Shown here in pieces: positions 1 to 5,448 of a stretch of DNA of 6,210 nt; the first letter of the stretch is position 1; each line of letters starts with the position of its first letter. The notes under the pieces are model-generated. The model was given only the letters and a program-made list of their open reading frames with translations, did no database searches and was not told where the DNA came from. The DNA comes from Terriglobales bacterium. GTDB lineage: Bacteria; Acidobacteriota; Terriglobia; Terriglobales; Acidobacteriaceae. The stretch spans positions 1 to 6,210 of the forward strand of contig JAATFE010000105.1 in the NCBI GenBank assembly GCA_015655365.1, given 5' to 3'. Made by a program: the position numbers and the translations under genes.

Positions 1-261
1 GAGAAGCTATCGCGCGATTACGCGATTGTGGCGCGTATTCACGACAGCATCACGGGACAGCCCGTCATTATTGCGGCCGGCATCTCGGAAGAGGGCACCG
101 AGGCCGCAGGAGAGATTCTATATAACCCGGTGTACCTGGATTCGCTGCTGGCCAAAGCGCCAAAGAATTGGGAGCAGATGAACATCGAGGCGGTGATCGA
201 GACGCAGGTTATTCAGGGGCATCCGGGACCTCCGACGGTGCTTGCTGTCGAGGCTTGGTAG
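1..261 (+). CDS. C-terminal fragment of an acidobacterial protein of unknown function
   Basis: Frame 1 is open from the first base and ends at TAG 259-261, giving the last 86 residues of a gene that starts outside the window. The fragment contains 'DYAIVARIHDSITGQ' (6-20), 'AAGISEEGTEAAGEIL' (25-40), 'APKNWEQMNIEAVIETQVI' and a final 'GPPTVLAVEAW'. From memory, this kind of C-terminal domain recurs in acidobacterial proteins, some of which begin with a winged-helix DNA-binding domain and a membrane segment; I could not verify that here. No catalytic motif is visible. A GTG at 28-30 is in frame, but coding sequence continues upstream of it, so it is not the likely start. No convincing terminator follows. 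The reading frame is well supported; the function is not. Confidence 0.75.
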   Translation, partial: EKLSRDYAIVARIHDSITGQPVIIAAGISEEGTEAAGEILYNPVYLDSLLAKAPKNWEQMNIEAVIETQVIQGHPGPPTVLAVEAW

Positions 262-365
262 GAATTCTGCGCGGTTACTGCAAGATTGTATGGGGCGCGC
301 GCTGCATGTGGATTGCCGAAGTTCGATCGCGAGGAGCGGGGGCTAATTGAGGGTTCTCACCGTTG

Positions 366-510
366 CGAGTGAAAGACGAAAAGCAGGTCCTTCGACTCGC
401 TGCACTCGCTTGATGACAGAGTTAAGGATGGGGCACGGATCTTTTGTACAACTTCCGGCACAAGGTCCATTCCTGCCGCAACTCGCCGCTACGAGTCGAG
501 TTGGCCAGGG
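366..510. repeat. Composite dispersed repeat, copy A (degenerate)
   Basis: The left part (about 366-420) reads GAGTGAAAGACGAAAAG followed by CAGGTCCTTCGACTCGCTGC, then a partial GATGACAGAG. The middle is AAGGATGGGGCAC (424-436). The right part has TTCCGGCACAAGGTCCAT, then AACTCGCCGCTACGAGTCG and a CAGG end. The same three modules occur in the same order at 5956-6155, and the left module alone occurs at 3853-3902. CGACTCG in the left module and CGAGTCG in the right module are inverted relative to each other. Copy A lacks the left arm of the hairpin present in the other full copy. No transposase is present; it looks like a non-autonomous or decayed intergenic repeat. Confidence 0.7.
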
Positions 511-616
511 TGAGTGCCTATTTATGAAATGAACCTTAGAAAATGGACGGGAATGTGGATTCAGGAAAATATGTATTTGAGGCCGTTGCGGCTGAATGCA
601 GATACAGATTCCGCGT

Positions 617-658
617 GCGCTGAGGGTGGCGACGATTGCTCATCGCCATCCTCAGCGC
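617..658. terminator. Strong hairpin downstream of the basic-protein gene
   Basis: GCGCTGAGGGTGGCGACGA (617-635) and TCATCGCCATCCTCAGCGC (640-658) match in 17 of 19 positions around a four-base loop. Each of the two exceptions is a G-U wobble on one strand and a mismatch on the other, so the stem is almost equally good both ways. It lies between two convergent genes and could stop transcription from either side. Neither strand has a run of U after the stem, so it is not a canonical intrinsic terminator; it could also act as an RNA 3'-end stabiliser. Confidence 0.45.
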
Positions 659-673
659 GCGGGAAAGGTGGAC

Positions 674-690
674 GGGTAAGTTGCTTACCC
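674..690. terminator. Short perfect hairpin just after the basic-protein stop codon
   Basis: GGGTAAG (674-680) and CTTACCC (684-690) form a perfect 7-bp stem with a three-base loop, 7 nt past the stop codon of the minus-strand basic-protein gene (stop at 698-700). No U-tract follows. Together with the larger hairpin at 617-658 it makes a tandem pair at the end of this transcript. A terminator or stability role is an inference from position. Confidence 0.35.
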
Positions 691-697
691 CTGGCTC

Positions 698-979
698 TTA
701 GGCCTTGGCTTTCTGTGCAGCCCAGCGCTTGCGTTGCGCATCGGCGATACGCTTACGCGCCTCGGGGCTCAGAACGCGGGTCTTCTTGGTCTTGGCCTTC
801 ACGGCCTTGGCTGCCTTTGCAGCTTTCACCTTGATTGCCGCAGGAGCCGCCGCCGACTTCTTGGTTTTGCGCTCTGTGACCTTGATAGCGACTTTGCCAA
901 CATTGGCCAACAGGGAGCGAACCTGTGTAAGCCGTGCGATTTCCGCGTCGATAAGGGAAAGAATAGAGTCATTTGCCAT
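698..979 (-). CDS. Small Lys/Ala-rich basic protein, probably DNA binding
   Basis: The product has 93 residues in three parts. Residues 3-26 (DSILSLIDAEIARLTQVRSLLA and flanks) are predicted by eye to form an amphipathic helix suited to coiled-coil pairing. Residues 29-68 are a Lys/Ala-rich, low-complexity stretch resembling histone-H1-like tails. Residues 70-87 are LSPEARKRIADAQRKRWA, a motif I recall at the end of many small acidobacterial and proteobacterial proteins, resembling the DNA-binding helix of NUMOD3-type modules. The layout suggests a nucleoid-associated protein, but no DNA-contacting residues are proven. There is no signal peptide. The ATG has no close Shine-Dalgarno; a GGAAG lies 20 nt upstream and is better placed for a three-codon leader ORF. 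The gene follows the glucuronidase by 84 nt on the same strand and might receive read-through. Confidence 0.8.
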   Translation of the reverse strand: MANDSILSLIDAEIARLTQVRSLLANVGKVAIKVTERKTKKSAAAPAAIKVKAAKAAKAVKAKTKKTRVLSPEARKRIADAQRKRWAAQKAKA

Positions 980-1033
980 TAGTCAAGCATAACTCAGAAC
1001 TTCCACTTTTGCACAGCCTTGCGGAAAAGTGGA
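979..1033 (-). promoter_or_regulatory. Leader of the basic-protein gene: hairpin and three-codon ORF
   Basis: Read on the minus strand, TCCACTTTT (1033-1025) pairs perfectly with AAAAGTGGA (1010-1002), a 9-bp stem with a 14-nt loop. The only SD-like motif, GGAAG (1004-1000), overlaps the 3' arm. Nine nt later an ATG (990-988) opens ATG CTT GAC TAA, whose stop overlaps the real start codon as TAATG at 979. This geometry fits translational coupling with an SD partly held in a stem. No good promoter hexamers were found between here and 1063. The regulatory role is inferred. Confidence 0.35.
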
Positions 1034-1050
1034 CAACCTACAGGTAATGC

Positions 1051-1075
1051 AAGCCGGATTATTCTATTCCGGCTT
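1051..1075 (-). terminator. Hairpin spanning the glucuronidase stop codon
   Basis: AAGCCGGA (1051-1058) and TCCGGCTT (1068-1075) form a perfect 8-bp stem with a 9-nt loop that contains the TAG stop (1064-1066). On the minus strand only a weak U-containing stretch (CUUGCAUUACC) follows. It may be a weak terminator or a transcript-end stabiliser, and a ribosome finishing translation would melt it. Confidence 0.4.
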
Positions 1076-2929
1076 ACCAATGGTATTTTCGTTGTAGGCC
1101 TTTTGCAGAATGAAGAACGCCTGTTTTTTCTGGCCTTGGTCGCTGATAAGTCCCTTGCGGTTGAACTCGTCTTGAATGCCCACCAGCGGACGGTTCGGCG
1201 AACGGAAATCCATCAATACCCACGGGCTCATTCCTCTTAGTTGGGGAATTTTGTTGAGCATCGGCAATTGGTGGCGAAAGATGTCGGCCTGATATTCCTC
1301 GGTCCAGCGATCGCTGGCGTCGCCATGAAGACCGGCCTTGGCGTCGCCGCCAAACTCGCTCACGATCAGAGGTTTCTGATAGTCGATGCGCCATGCGGTA
1401 ATGTCGGCAGTCTCCGGCTTCTGCTCGTACCAGCCGATATATTCGTTCACGCCAACTACGTCGAGAGCCTTGCCCAGTGCGTCGTCGACTATCTTGGTGG
1501 TTCCTTCGGCACGCACCAAGAGAGCGGCGGTAATGAGACGGGTGGAGTCCAGCGAGCGGGCGCGTTCCGCGAGGGTTGTGATGAAACGCGTACGCGGCGC
1601 GGTGTTGGGCGTTTCGTTGGCCATGGACCAAAGAATGATAGCGGCATGATTGCGCGAGGTTCCGATTTCTTCGTCTAACTGCTGCTCCGCCTTGGCGAGG
1701 ACTTTGGGGTTGTCGAATTGCAATGCCCAGTAGACCGGATTCTCAGACCACACCAGCAGGCCCATGCGGTCGGCGGCGCGCAACATCGACTCGTCGTGAG
1801 GATAGTGAGCGAGGCGGACAAAGTTGCAGCCGAGCTCCTTGGCCCAGCCCAGCAGCGTTTCCGCGTCCTTGTCGGTGTTGGCGCGGCCGGTGCGATAGGG
1901 CGCTTCGGCATGGATGGCGATGCCGCGCAGGAAGATCGGTTTGCCATTCAAGAGGATCTCGGTTCCGCGGGTCTCTACGGTGCGGAAGCCGATGAGGTCC
2001 TCGATGGCATCCTGACCGGCGCGGACCTGGACCTTATAGAGCTTGGGCGACTCCGGCGACCAACGCTCCAGGCTTGGCGCGGCCATGTGAATTGCAGCAC
2101 GGCCATCTTTGTCCACTTGCGCGGCGGTCTTTGCGCTTAGTTCGGGAATCTCTACTTCAACCTTTGCGCCGGATTGCGCGCCTTCGACATGCACCCAGCC
2201 TTCGATGACATCGTTCCCGGTACGGCTGAGATGGATGTCGTATTGATCGACGAAGGCTTCGGGAACTTCGAGCAGCGAGACAGTGCGGGTGAGGCCGCCG
2301 TAGTTCCACCAATCGGTTTCAAGCGTGGGGACGCCGTCTTCGTGGCGAGTATTATCGACCGCGGCCACAACAAAATTCGCGCCAGCATGGACAACGGCGG
2401 TGACGTCGCAGTTGAAGCTGGTGTATCCGCCTTCGTGCTCGCAGACCTTTTCTCCGTTGACCCAGAACCAGGAACGATAGTTGGCCGCGCCGATGTGAAG
2501 ATAGATGCGCGTGTGCTGCCTGGGCTGGTAATTGAAGTCGTGCTCGTACCAGACGGGGCCCTCATAGTAGAGGAGCGAGTCGCGCTGCGTGTTCCAGTCG
2601 GAGGGCACTTTGAGTTTGGGCGCCGTGGCAAAATCGTATTCGGTGGGAGAGGAATCGCCGGGCTTGGCTTTGTAATTGCGGAACCAGCCGTCCTTCTTTT
2701 CTTCGTGATGAAAACTGAAGAGGCCGGAGAAGTAGGGATCGACGATGGAGGCCCAATCGCCATTGAGCGAAGTGGCCGGACGGCGGTCCGCGCCGGTGAT
2801 GACGATGGGCGCCGGCGCGGCCGAGGCGATGGCGGAAGATATGAGAACAACAACGAGCACGGCCAAGGCAGTCCGGATGGGAATAAGTGCGATAGAACGC
2901 GCAAGCACGCGAAGAGACAGATGCTTCAT
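1064..2929 (-). CDS. Exported GH2 beta-glucuronidase-like glycoside hydrolase
   Basis: The product has 621 residues and should cleave terminal beta-D-glucuronic acid from glycans or glycosides by a retaining mechanism. A Sec signal peptide covers residues 1-37 (basic start, hydrophobic ALAVLVVVLISSAI, cleavage after ASA). Next come the GH2 sugar-binding domain (about 52-222), an Ig-like domain (about 223-320) and the TIM barrel (about 321-621). By eye against E. coli GusA, E439 (WSMANE) is the acid/base and E525 (IVSEFGG) the nucleophile; D206, Y497 (NEYIGWY) and W570 are kept. N590-R-K592 matches the N-x-K motif that reads the uronate carboxylate. GusA R562 appears replaced by Q586, and the loop after SENPVYW (395-401) is much shorter than in GusA. 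GAGG lies 7 nt before the ATG. GusA is cytoplasmic, so export suggests use of external glycans. A related uronidase activity is the main alternative. Confidence 0.92.
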   Translation of the reverse strand: MKHLSLRVLARSIALIPIRTALAVLVVVLISSAIASAAPAPIVITGADRRPATSLNGDWASIVDPYFSGLFSFHHEEKKDGWFRNYKAKPGDSSPTEYDFATAPKLKVPSDWNTQRDSLLYYEGPVWYEHDFNYQPRQHTRIYLHIGAANYRSWFWVNGEKVCEHEGGYTSFNCDVTAVVHAGANFVVAAVDNTRHEDGVPTLETDWWNYGGLTRTVSLLEVPEAFVDQYDIHLSRTGNDVIEGWVHVEGAQSGAKVEVEIPELSAKTAAQVDKDGRAAIHMAAPSLERWSPESPKLYKVQVRAGQDAIEDLIGFRTVETRGTEILLNGKPIFLRGIAIHAEAPYRTGRANTDKDAETLLGWAKELGCNFVRLAHYPHDESMLRAADRMGLLVWSENPVYWALQFDNPKVLAKAEQQLDEEIGTSRNHAAIILWSMANETPNTAPRTRFITTLAERARSLDSTRLITAALLVRAEGTTKIVDDALGKALDVVGVNEYIGWYEQKPETADITAWRIDYQKPLIVSEFGGDAKAGLHGDASDRWTEEYQADIFRHQLPMLNKIPQLRGMSPWVLMDFRSPNRPLVGIQDEFNRKGLISDQGQKKQAFFILQKAYNENTIGKPE

Positions 2930-2958
2930 TTCATAACCTCATCGATTTGCGATTGGTA

Positions 2959-2995
2959 GTGAACCGAAGCATTGGATCGAACCTATTCGGCTCAC
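2959..2995 (-). promoter_or_regulatory. Inverted repeat in the glucuronidase leader, possible operator or RNA hairpin
   Basis: On the minus strand GTGAGCCGAA (2995-2986) and TTCGGTTCAC (2968-2959) are complementary over 10 bp, with one G-U wobble and a 17-nt loop. It begins about 15 bp downstream of a consensus TATAAT, so it should lie at the start of the transcript. It could be a repressor operator with GTGARCCGAA half-sites or a 5'-UTR hairpin; the sequence alone does not decide. Confidence 0.4.
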
Positions 2996-3010
2996 ATGTT
3001 TTGACACGCA

Positions 3011-3016
3011 ATTATA
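3011..3016 (-). promoter_or_regulatory. Consensus -10 hexamer upstream of the glucuronidase
   Basis: The minus strand reads TATAAT at 3016-3011, a perfect sigma-70 -10 box. No acceptable -35 lies 16-18 bp upstream (CATACC is the nearest hexamer), so the promoter may need an activator. Transcription would start near 3004, giving a leader of about 75 nt that contains the inverted repeat. Confidence 0.45.
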
Positions 3017-3065
3017 TCCTTCTGAATGCTGGCCGGTATGTGTCGCCAGACCCTTGAAGTTCTTG

Positions 3066-3104
3066 CAAAAGCACAAAGGGGACAGGCCTCGCGGCCTATC
3101 CCCT
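3066..3104 (-). terminator. Intrinsic terminator of the small secreted protein gene
   Basis: On the minus strand AGGGGATAGGCC (3104-3093) pairs with GGCCTGTCCCCT (3088-3077) over 12 bp with one U-G wobble, closed by a GCGA tetraloop of the GNRA type. TTTGTGCTTTTG follows. It lies 34 nt past the stop codon at 3138-3140 and should isolate this gene from the glucuronidase downstream. Confidence 0.85.
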
Positions 3105-3137
3105 CTCGATGTATCTCGTATTTTTTCTGTTGCCTGC

Positions 3138-3665
3138 TTACGCGCCGAGATACTCCACGTGCACATAGGTTCCGAGGCGGGTGTTGTAGGCCAGATAGTA
3201 GCCCTCGTGGTCGGGGTCCTCGTAGATGACGACCTCGTCGGAGTCCCACAGCCAACCATCGCAGAAAGCAAGGTCAGCGGGCGCAACGCTCCAGTACCAG
3301 TTGTTGAACCAGAAGCGGCCAGGACCGCCGCCGCCCAAGCGCCAAATGTGGGTGCGCCCGAAACCGCCGGCAAAGCGACCATGGGCAAAGGCATGGTCCA
3401 TGTGATAGCGGGCATCGTCGCGGCCCGTGTCATGACCGACCCAGGTTTTGCCGTCGACATGCGGAGCGTTGGGGTGACCGTCCCGGTCGGAGAAATTGCG
3501 CTGCGGCTCAACGGCGTGGGGTGCGCTTCTGACTGGAGCCGGTCCGCGCGCGGGAATCGCCTGGTGCCTGTCGCCGCCAGAAGGGCGCGCACCTCCCTGA
3601 TGCTGCGCGAATGCTGGAACCGCAAGAACGAGCAATGTGGCCAGAGCAATCTGAATGGACTTCAT
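3138..3665 (-). CDS. Small secreted aromatic-, Gly- and His-rich protein, unknown function
   Basis: The product has 175 residues from the chosen start. MKSIQ begins a classic signal peptide with a hydrophobic core and VPAFA-Q cleavage after residue 20, and GGGAGG lies 6 nt before this ATG. An in-frame ATG 15 codons upstream (3708-3710) would put a non-signal-like stretch in front, so I rejected it. The mature protein has a disordered Pro/Arg/His/Gly segment (21-60), then 'DGHPNAPHVDGKTWVGHDT' (62-80), a His-rich stretch (88-95), 'RLGGGGPGRFWFNNWYW' (109-125) and 'IYEDPDHEGYYLAYNTRLG' (147-165). I recall similar secreted proteins from acidobacteria, annotated only as hypothetical. No catalytic motif is visible, and the single mature Cys (135) excludes an internal disulfide. 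Periplasm or cell surface is the likely location. Confidence 0.88.
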   Translation of the reverse strand: MKSIQIALATLLVLAVPAFAQHQGGARPSGGDRHQAIPARGPAPVRSAPHAVEPQRNFSDRDGHPNAPHVDGKTWVGHDTGRDDARYHMDHAFAHGRFAGGFGRTHIWRLGGGGPGRFWFNNWYWSVAPADLAFCDGWLWDSDEVVIYEDPDHEGYYLAYNTRLGTYVHVEYLGA

Positions 3666-3666
3666 T

Positions 3667-3798
3667 GTTTCCTCCCAATGCCTTCCATGGGGTTTGAGTT
3701 GGAGCGCCATGCTACCCCTGGATAGGTCATTCTCTTTCTATTAGATGCAACCCGATGGCTCATTGCAAGTTGCGTTTGGGTAAAACTTGGGAGGAAAC
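3667..3798 (-). promoter_or_regulatory. 12-bp inverted repeat containing the ribosome binding site
   Basis: The minus strand has GTTTCCTCCCAA at 3798-3787 and its exact complement TTGGGAGGAAAC at 3678-3667. The second copy contains the GGGAGG Shine-Dalgarno of the gene starting at 3665. In any RNA beginning upstream of 3798 the first copy could pair with and block it. The likely promoter (3768-3740) lies between the arms, so its own transcript would lack the blocking arm. The switch role is inferred. Confidence 0.4.
3740..3768 (-). promoter_or_regulatory. Likely sigma-70 promoter of the small secreted protein gene
   Basis: The minus strand reads TTGCAA (3768-3763), a 17-bp spacer, then TCTAAT (3745-3740), four of six consensus bases in each box at ideal spacing. 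Transcription would start near 3733, giving a leader of about 68 nt before the ATG at 3665. Confidence 0.5.
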
Positions 3799-3852
3799 CG
3801 TGGATCGAGTTATGTACGAGATGCCCACTGGATGACAGGTAGAGAAGTAGGA

Positions 3853-3902
3853 GCAAACGCAGGTTCTTCGACTCCGCTGCGCTTCGCTCAGAATGACAGA
3901 GT
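3853..3902. repeat. Dispersed repeat, single left-module copy (B)
   Basis: GCAAACGCAGGTTCTTCGAC, then TCCGCTGCGCTTCGCTCAGA and ATGACAGAGTT. It matches the left modules of the two composite copies, with an extra C and an extra T (ACTCCGCTGCGCTTCGCT against ACTCGCTGCGCTCGCT) and a more complete CAGAATGACAGAG end. It lacks the AAGGATGGGGCAC and right modules. The reverse complement (CATTCTGAGCGAAGCG...) is a widespread intergenic bacterial repeat known for creating false ORFs. It sits just past the glyA terminator. Confidence 0.75.
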
Positions 3903-3932
3903 TGTGGCACCACAATCGCTTCGGGCACGATC

Positions 3933-3968
3933 CAAAACAAAAGGTACGAGCCGAGGCCCGTACCCTTT
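3933..3968 (-). terminator. Intrinsic terminator of glyA
   Basis: On the minus strand GGTACGGGC (3964-3956) pairs with GCTCGTACC (3951-3943) with one G-U wobble and a CTCG loop. Flanking AAAG and TTTTGTTTTGG lengthen the stem through one bulged base and supply the U-tract. It begins 26 nt after the glyA stop codon. Confidence 0.8.
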
Positions 3969-3993
3969 GTTGCAAGCAGTGAACAGAGTGGAT

Positions 3994-5274
3994 CTATGCG
4001 ACTACGGCGGCCGGAGTGCGACGCCAGGCATAGAGCGGGAATTGGTTGGCCAGTTCCGCCACTTCGCGGCGAATCTTGTCGAGGGCCGTGCCGTCGTTGC
4101 GCTGGGCAAGGGCCTTCGATATCCAGGCAGCAATCTGGCGCATCTCCGGCTCCTTCATGCCGCGGGTGGTGAGGGCGGGTGTGCCGATGCGAATACCCGA
4201 GGCCTTGAGCGGCGGGTTGGTGTCGTAGGGGATGGTGTTCTTGTTGACCGTGATGCCGGCCTTGCCCAAGGCCAGCTCGGCCTCGGAACCAAGAATGCCC
4301 TGCGCGAAAACGTCGACCAGGATCAGGTGATTGTCGGTGCCGCCGGAGACGAGGCGGAAGCCGGATTCCTGAAGAGCCTGGGCAAGCGCCTGGGCGTTGG
4401 CGACGATCTGCGCGGCATAGGTGCGGAACTCGGGACGGAGCGCCTCGCCGAAGGCTACGGCCTTGGCGGCAACGATGTGGACGAGCGGACCGCCCTGCTG
4501 GCCGGGGAAGACGGCCTTGTCGACCGCGGCAGCCAGTTCCTGGCCGCAAAGAATCAAGCCAGCGCGAGGACCACGCAATGTCTTGTGGGTGGTGGTGGTG
4601 GTGATGTGCGCATGAGGCACGGGCGAGGGATGAACGCCGCCCGCAACCAGACCTGCGATGTGCGCCATATCGAAGATATAAACCGCACCGACCTTGTCAG
4701 CGATTTGACGCATGCGGGCAAAGTCCCAAAGGCGCGGATAGGCGCTGCCACCGCCAATGATGGCCTTGGGCTTTTCGCGCTCGGCGGTGGCTTCCAATTC
4801 GTCGTAGTCGATCAGCTCGGTGTCGCGGCGGACATGATAGAACGTGGGCCGGTAGAGCTTGCCGCTGAAGCTGAGCTTGTGGCCGTGGGTGAGGTGGCCG
4901 CCGTGCGCCAGATCGAGACCGAGGATGGTGTCGCCGACCTGCAGCACCGCGGCATAGGCCGAGGCGTTGGCCTGCGAGCCGGAGTGGGGCTGCACGTTGG
5001 CGTGTTCGGCGCCAAAGATCTGCTTGGCCCGGTCGCGCGCCAGATTTTCGACAACGTCGGTAAACTCGCAGCCGCCGTAGTAGCGCCGCCCAGGGTAACC
5101 CTCGGCATATTTATTGGTAAAGATCGAGCCGGCCGCTTCAAGCACCGCCTCCGAGACAAAGTTTTCGCTGGCAATCATCTCCAGGCCTTCGTGCTGGCGG
5201 AGGGTTTCGTGGTCGAGAGCTGCGGCCACTTCGGGGTCGGCTTGGGCGAGAGACAAAGACATGCGGTCGGTCAT
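3994..5274 (-). CDS. glyA: Serine hydroxymethyltransferase
   Basis: The product has 426 residues, close to the 417 of E. coli GlyA. This cytoplasmic PLP enzyme converts serine and tetrahydrofolate to glycine and 5,10-methylene-tetrahydrofolate, the main source of one-carbon units. The signature [13 protein letters not shown] (225-237) carries the PLP lysine K231. Other family residues are present: LIASEN-like '[10 protein letters not shown]' (33-42), '[13 protein letters not shown]' (56-68), 'GGHLTHG' with H128, D202 and H205 in 'FDMAHIAGL', and R362 in '[13 protein letters not shown]', which binds the substrate carboxylate. All catalytic residues I can place are intact. No Shine-Dalgarno precedes ATG 5274 or the in-frame ATG four codons later (5262-5260); a TAAAAT ends 6 nt before 5274, so the mRNA may be leaderless. 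It is divergent from the Sel1-repeat gene and has its own terminator. Confidence 0.97.
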   Translation of the reverse strand: MTDRMSLSLAQADPEVAAALDHETLRQHEGLEMIASENFVSEAVLEAAGSIFTNKYAEGYPGRRYYGGCEFTDVVENLARDRAKQIFGAEHANVQPHSGSQANASAYAAVLQVGDTILGLDLAHGGHLTHGHKLSFSGKLYRPTFYHVRRDTELIDYDELEATAEREKPKAIIGGGSAYPRLWDFARMRQIADKVGAVYIFDMAHIAGLVAGGVHPSPVPHAHITTTTTHKTLRGPRAGLILCGQELAAAVDKAVFPGQQGGPLVHIVAAKAVAFGEALRPEFRTYAAQIVANAQALAQALQESGFRLVSGGTDNHLILVDVFAQGILGSEAELALGKAGITVNKNTIPYDTNPPLKASGIRIGTPALTTRGMKEPEMRQIAAWISKALAQRNDGTALDKIRREVAELANQFPLYAWRRTPAAVVA

Positions 5275-5280
5275 ATTGGA

Positions 5281-5286
5281 ATTTTA
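5281..5286 (-). promoter_or_regulatory. Possible -10 box of glyA giving a leaderless mRNA
   Basis: The minus strand reads TAAAAT (5286-5281) followed by six bases and then the glyA ATG (5274). This spacing would put the transcription start on or next to the A of ATG, which would explain the missing Shine-Dalgarno. The -35 region is weak. Confidence 0.3.
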
Positions 5287-5371
5287 GACCTTTTTCCACC
5301 GCGATTCACAGGGCGATTGTGCGCGGGAAGCCGCAATTTGGGGATGAATGGCGGGGCGGATGGATTTTCGA

Positions 5372-5400
5372 TTGGTGCGGTCCGCGGGTTCGCGTTTAAT
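5372..5400 (+). promoter_or_regulatory. Likely promoter of the Sel1-repeat gene
   Basis: TTGGTG (5372-5377), a 17-bp spacer and TTTAAT (5395-5400) make a reasonable sigma-70 promoter with a start near 5407. That leaves about 42 nt before ATG 5449. It would also place the GGGAG in front of ATG 5410 outside the transcript, which favours the downstream start codon. Confidence 0.4.
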
Positions 5401-5448
5401 GGGAGATAGATGGATTGGTTGTCTTTTCGATACCCCTTCGAGGCCGCT

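Larger units (their letters stand above)
262..697. other. 436-bp non-coding region between convergent genes
   Basis: No open frame here looks like a protein; the short ORFs are low-complexity or run antisense into the neighbouring gene. Bases 262-365 show no recognisable element. About 366-510 is a degenerate composite repeat. Bases 515-600 are richer in A and T but have no convincing promoter or gene. Bases 612-690 hold two hairpins lying behind the minus-strand basic-protein gene. The genes on either side converge on this region, so it should receive transcripts from both directions. Confidence 0.6.
3666..3993. other. 328-bp region between glyA and the small secreted protein gene
   Basis: No protein gene is supported here. 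Going down the minus strand from glyA it holds the glyA terminator (3933-3968), a single-module dispersed repeat (3853-3902), one arm of a 12-bp inverted repeat (3787-3798), a promoter-like sequence (3740-3768) and the ribosome binding site of the small secreted protein. Short ORFs through the repeat give peptides such as HSERSAAESKN, typical false products of this repeat type. Confidence 0.6.

Noticed and set aside
514..834. 106-codon plus-strand ORF starting in the non-coding region
   Set aside because: It runs through two hairpins and into the antisense of the basic-protein gene, with no SD and no family resemblance.
2926..2934. Mini-ORF ATG AAA TGA overlapping the glucuronidase start
   Set aside because: The GAGG is only 2 nt from this ATG but 7 nt from the real start, so the overlap is probably chance.
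2174..2959. 261-codon plus-strand ORF opposite the glucuronidase
   Set aside because: It mirrors the N-terminal coding region of a clear GH2 gene and has low-complexity composition.
2971..2990. GGTTCGATCC on the minus strand, resembling a tRNA T-loop
   Set aside because: The T-stem does not pair, and no acceptor, D or anticodon arms surround it; it is the loop of the leader inverted repeat.
3001..3029. TTGACA on the plus strand as a -35 box
   Set aside because: No -10 at 16-18 bp and no plus-strand gene follows.
3787..3835. 11-codon plus-strand micro-ORF (GTG start at 3800) behind GGGAGGAAAC
   Set aside because: The SD-like sequence is one arm of the inverted repeat, the peptide has no features, and nothing indicates plus-strand transcription here.
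3662..4549. 295-codon minus-strand ORF containing CHSERSAAESKNL
   Set aside because: It is out of frame with glyA and reads through the dispersed repeat; this peptide is a well-known artefact of that repeat.
3787..5409. 540-codon plus-strand ORF opposite glyA
   Set aside because: It is the antisense shadow of glyA in GC-rich DNA; its start lies in intergenic repeat sequence and the protein has no recognisable motif, while the minus strand encodes an intact enzyme.
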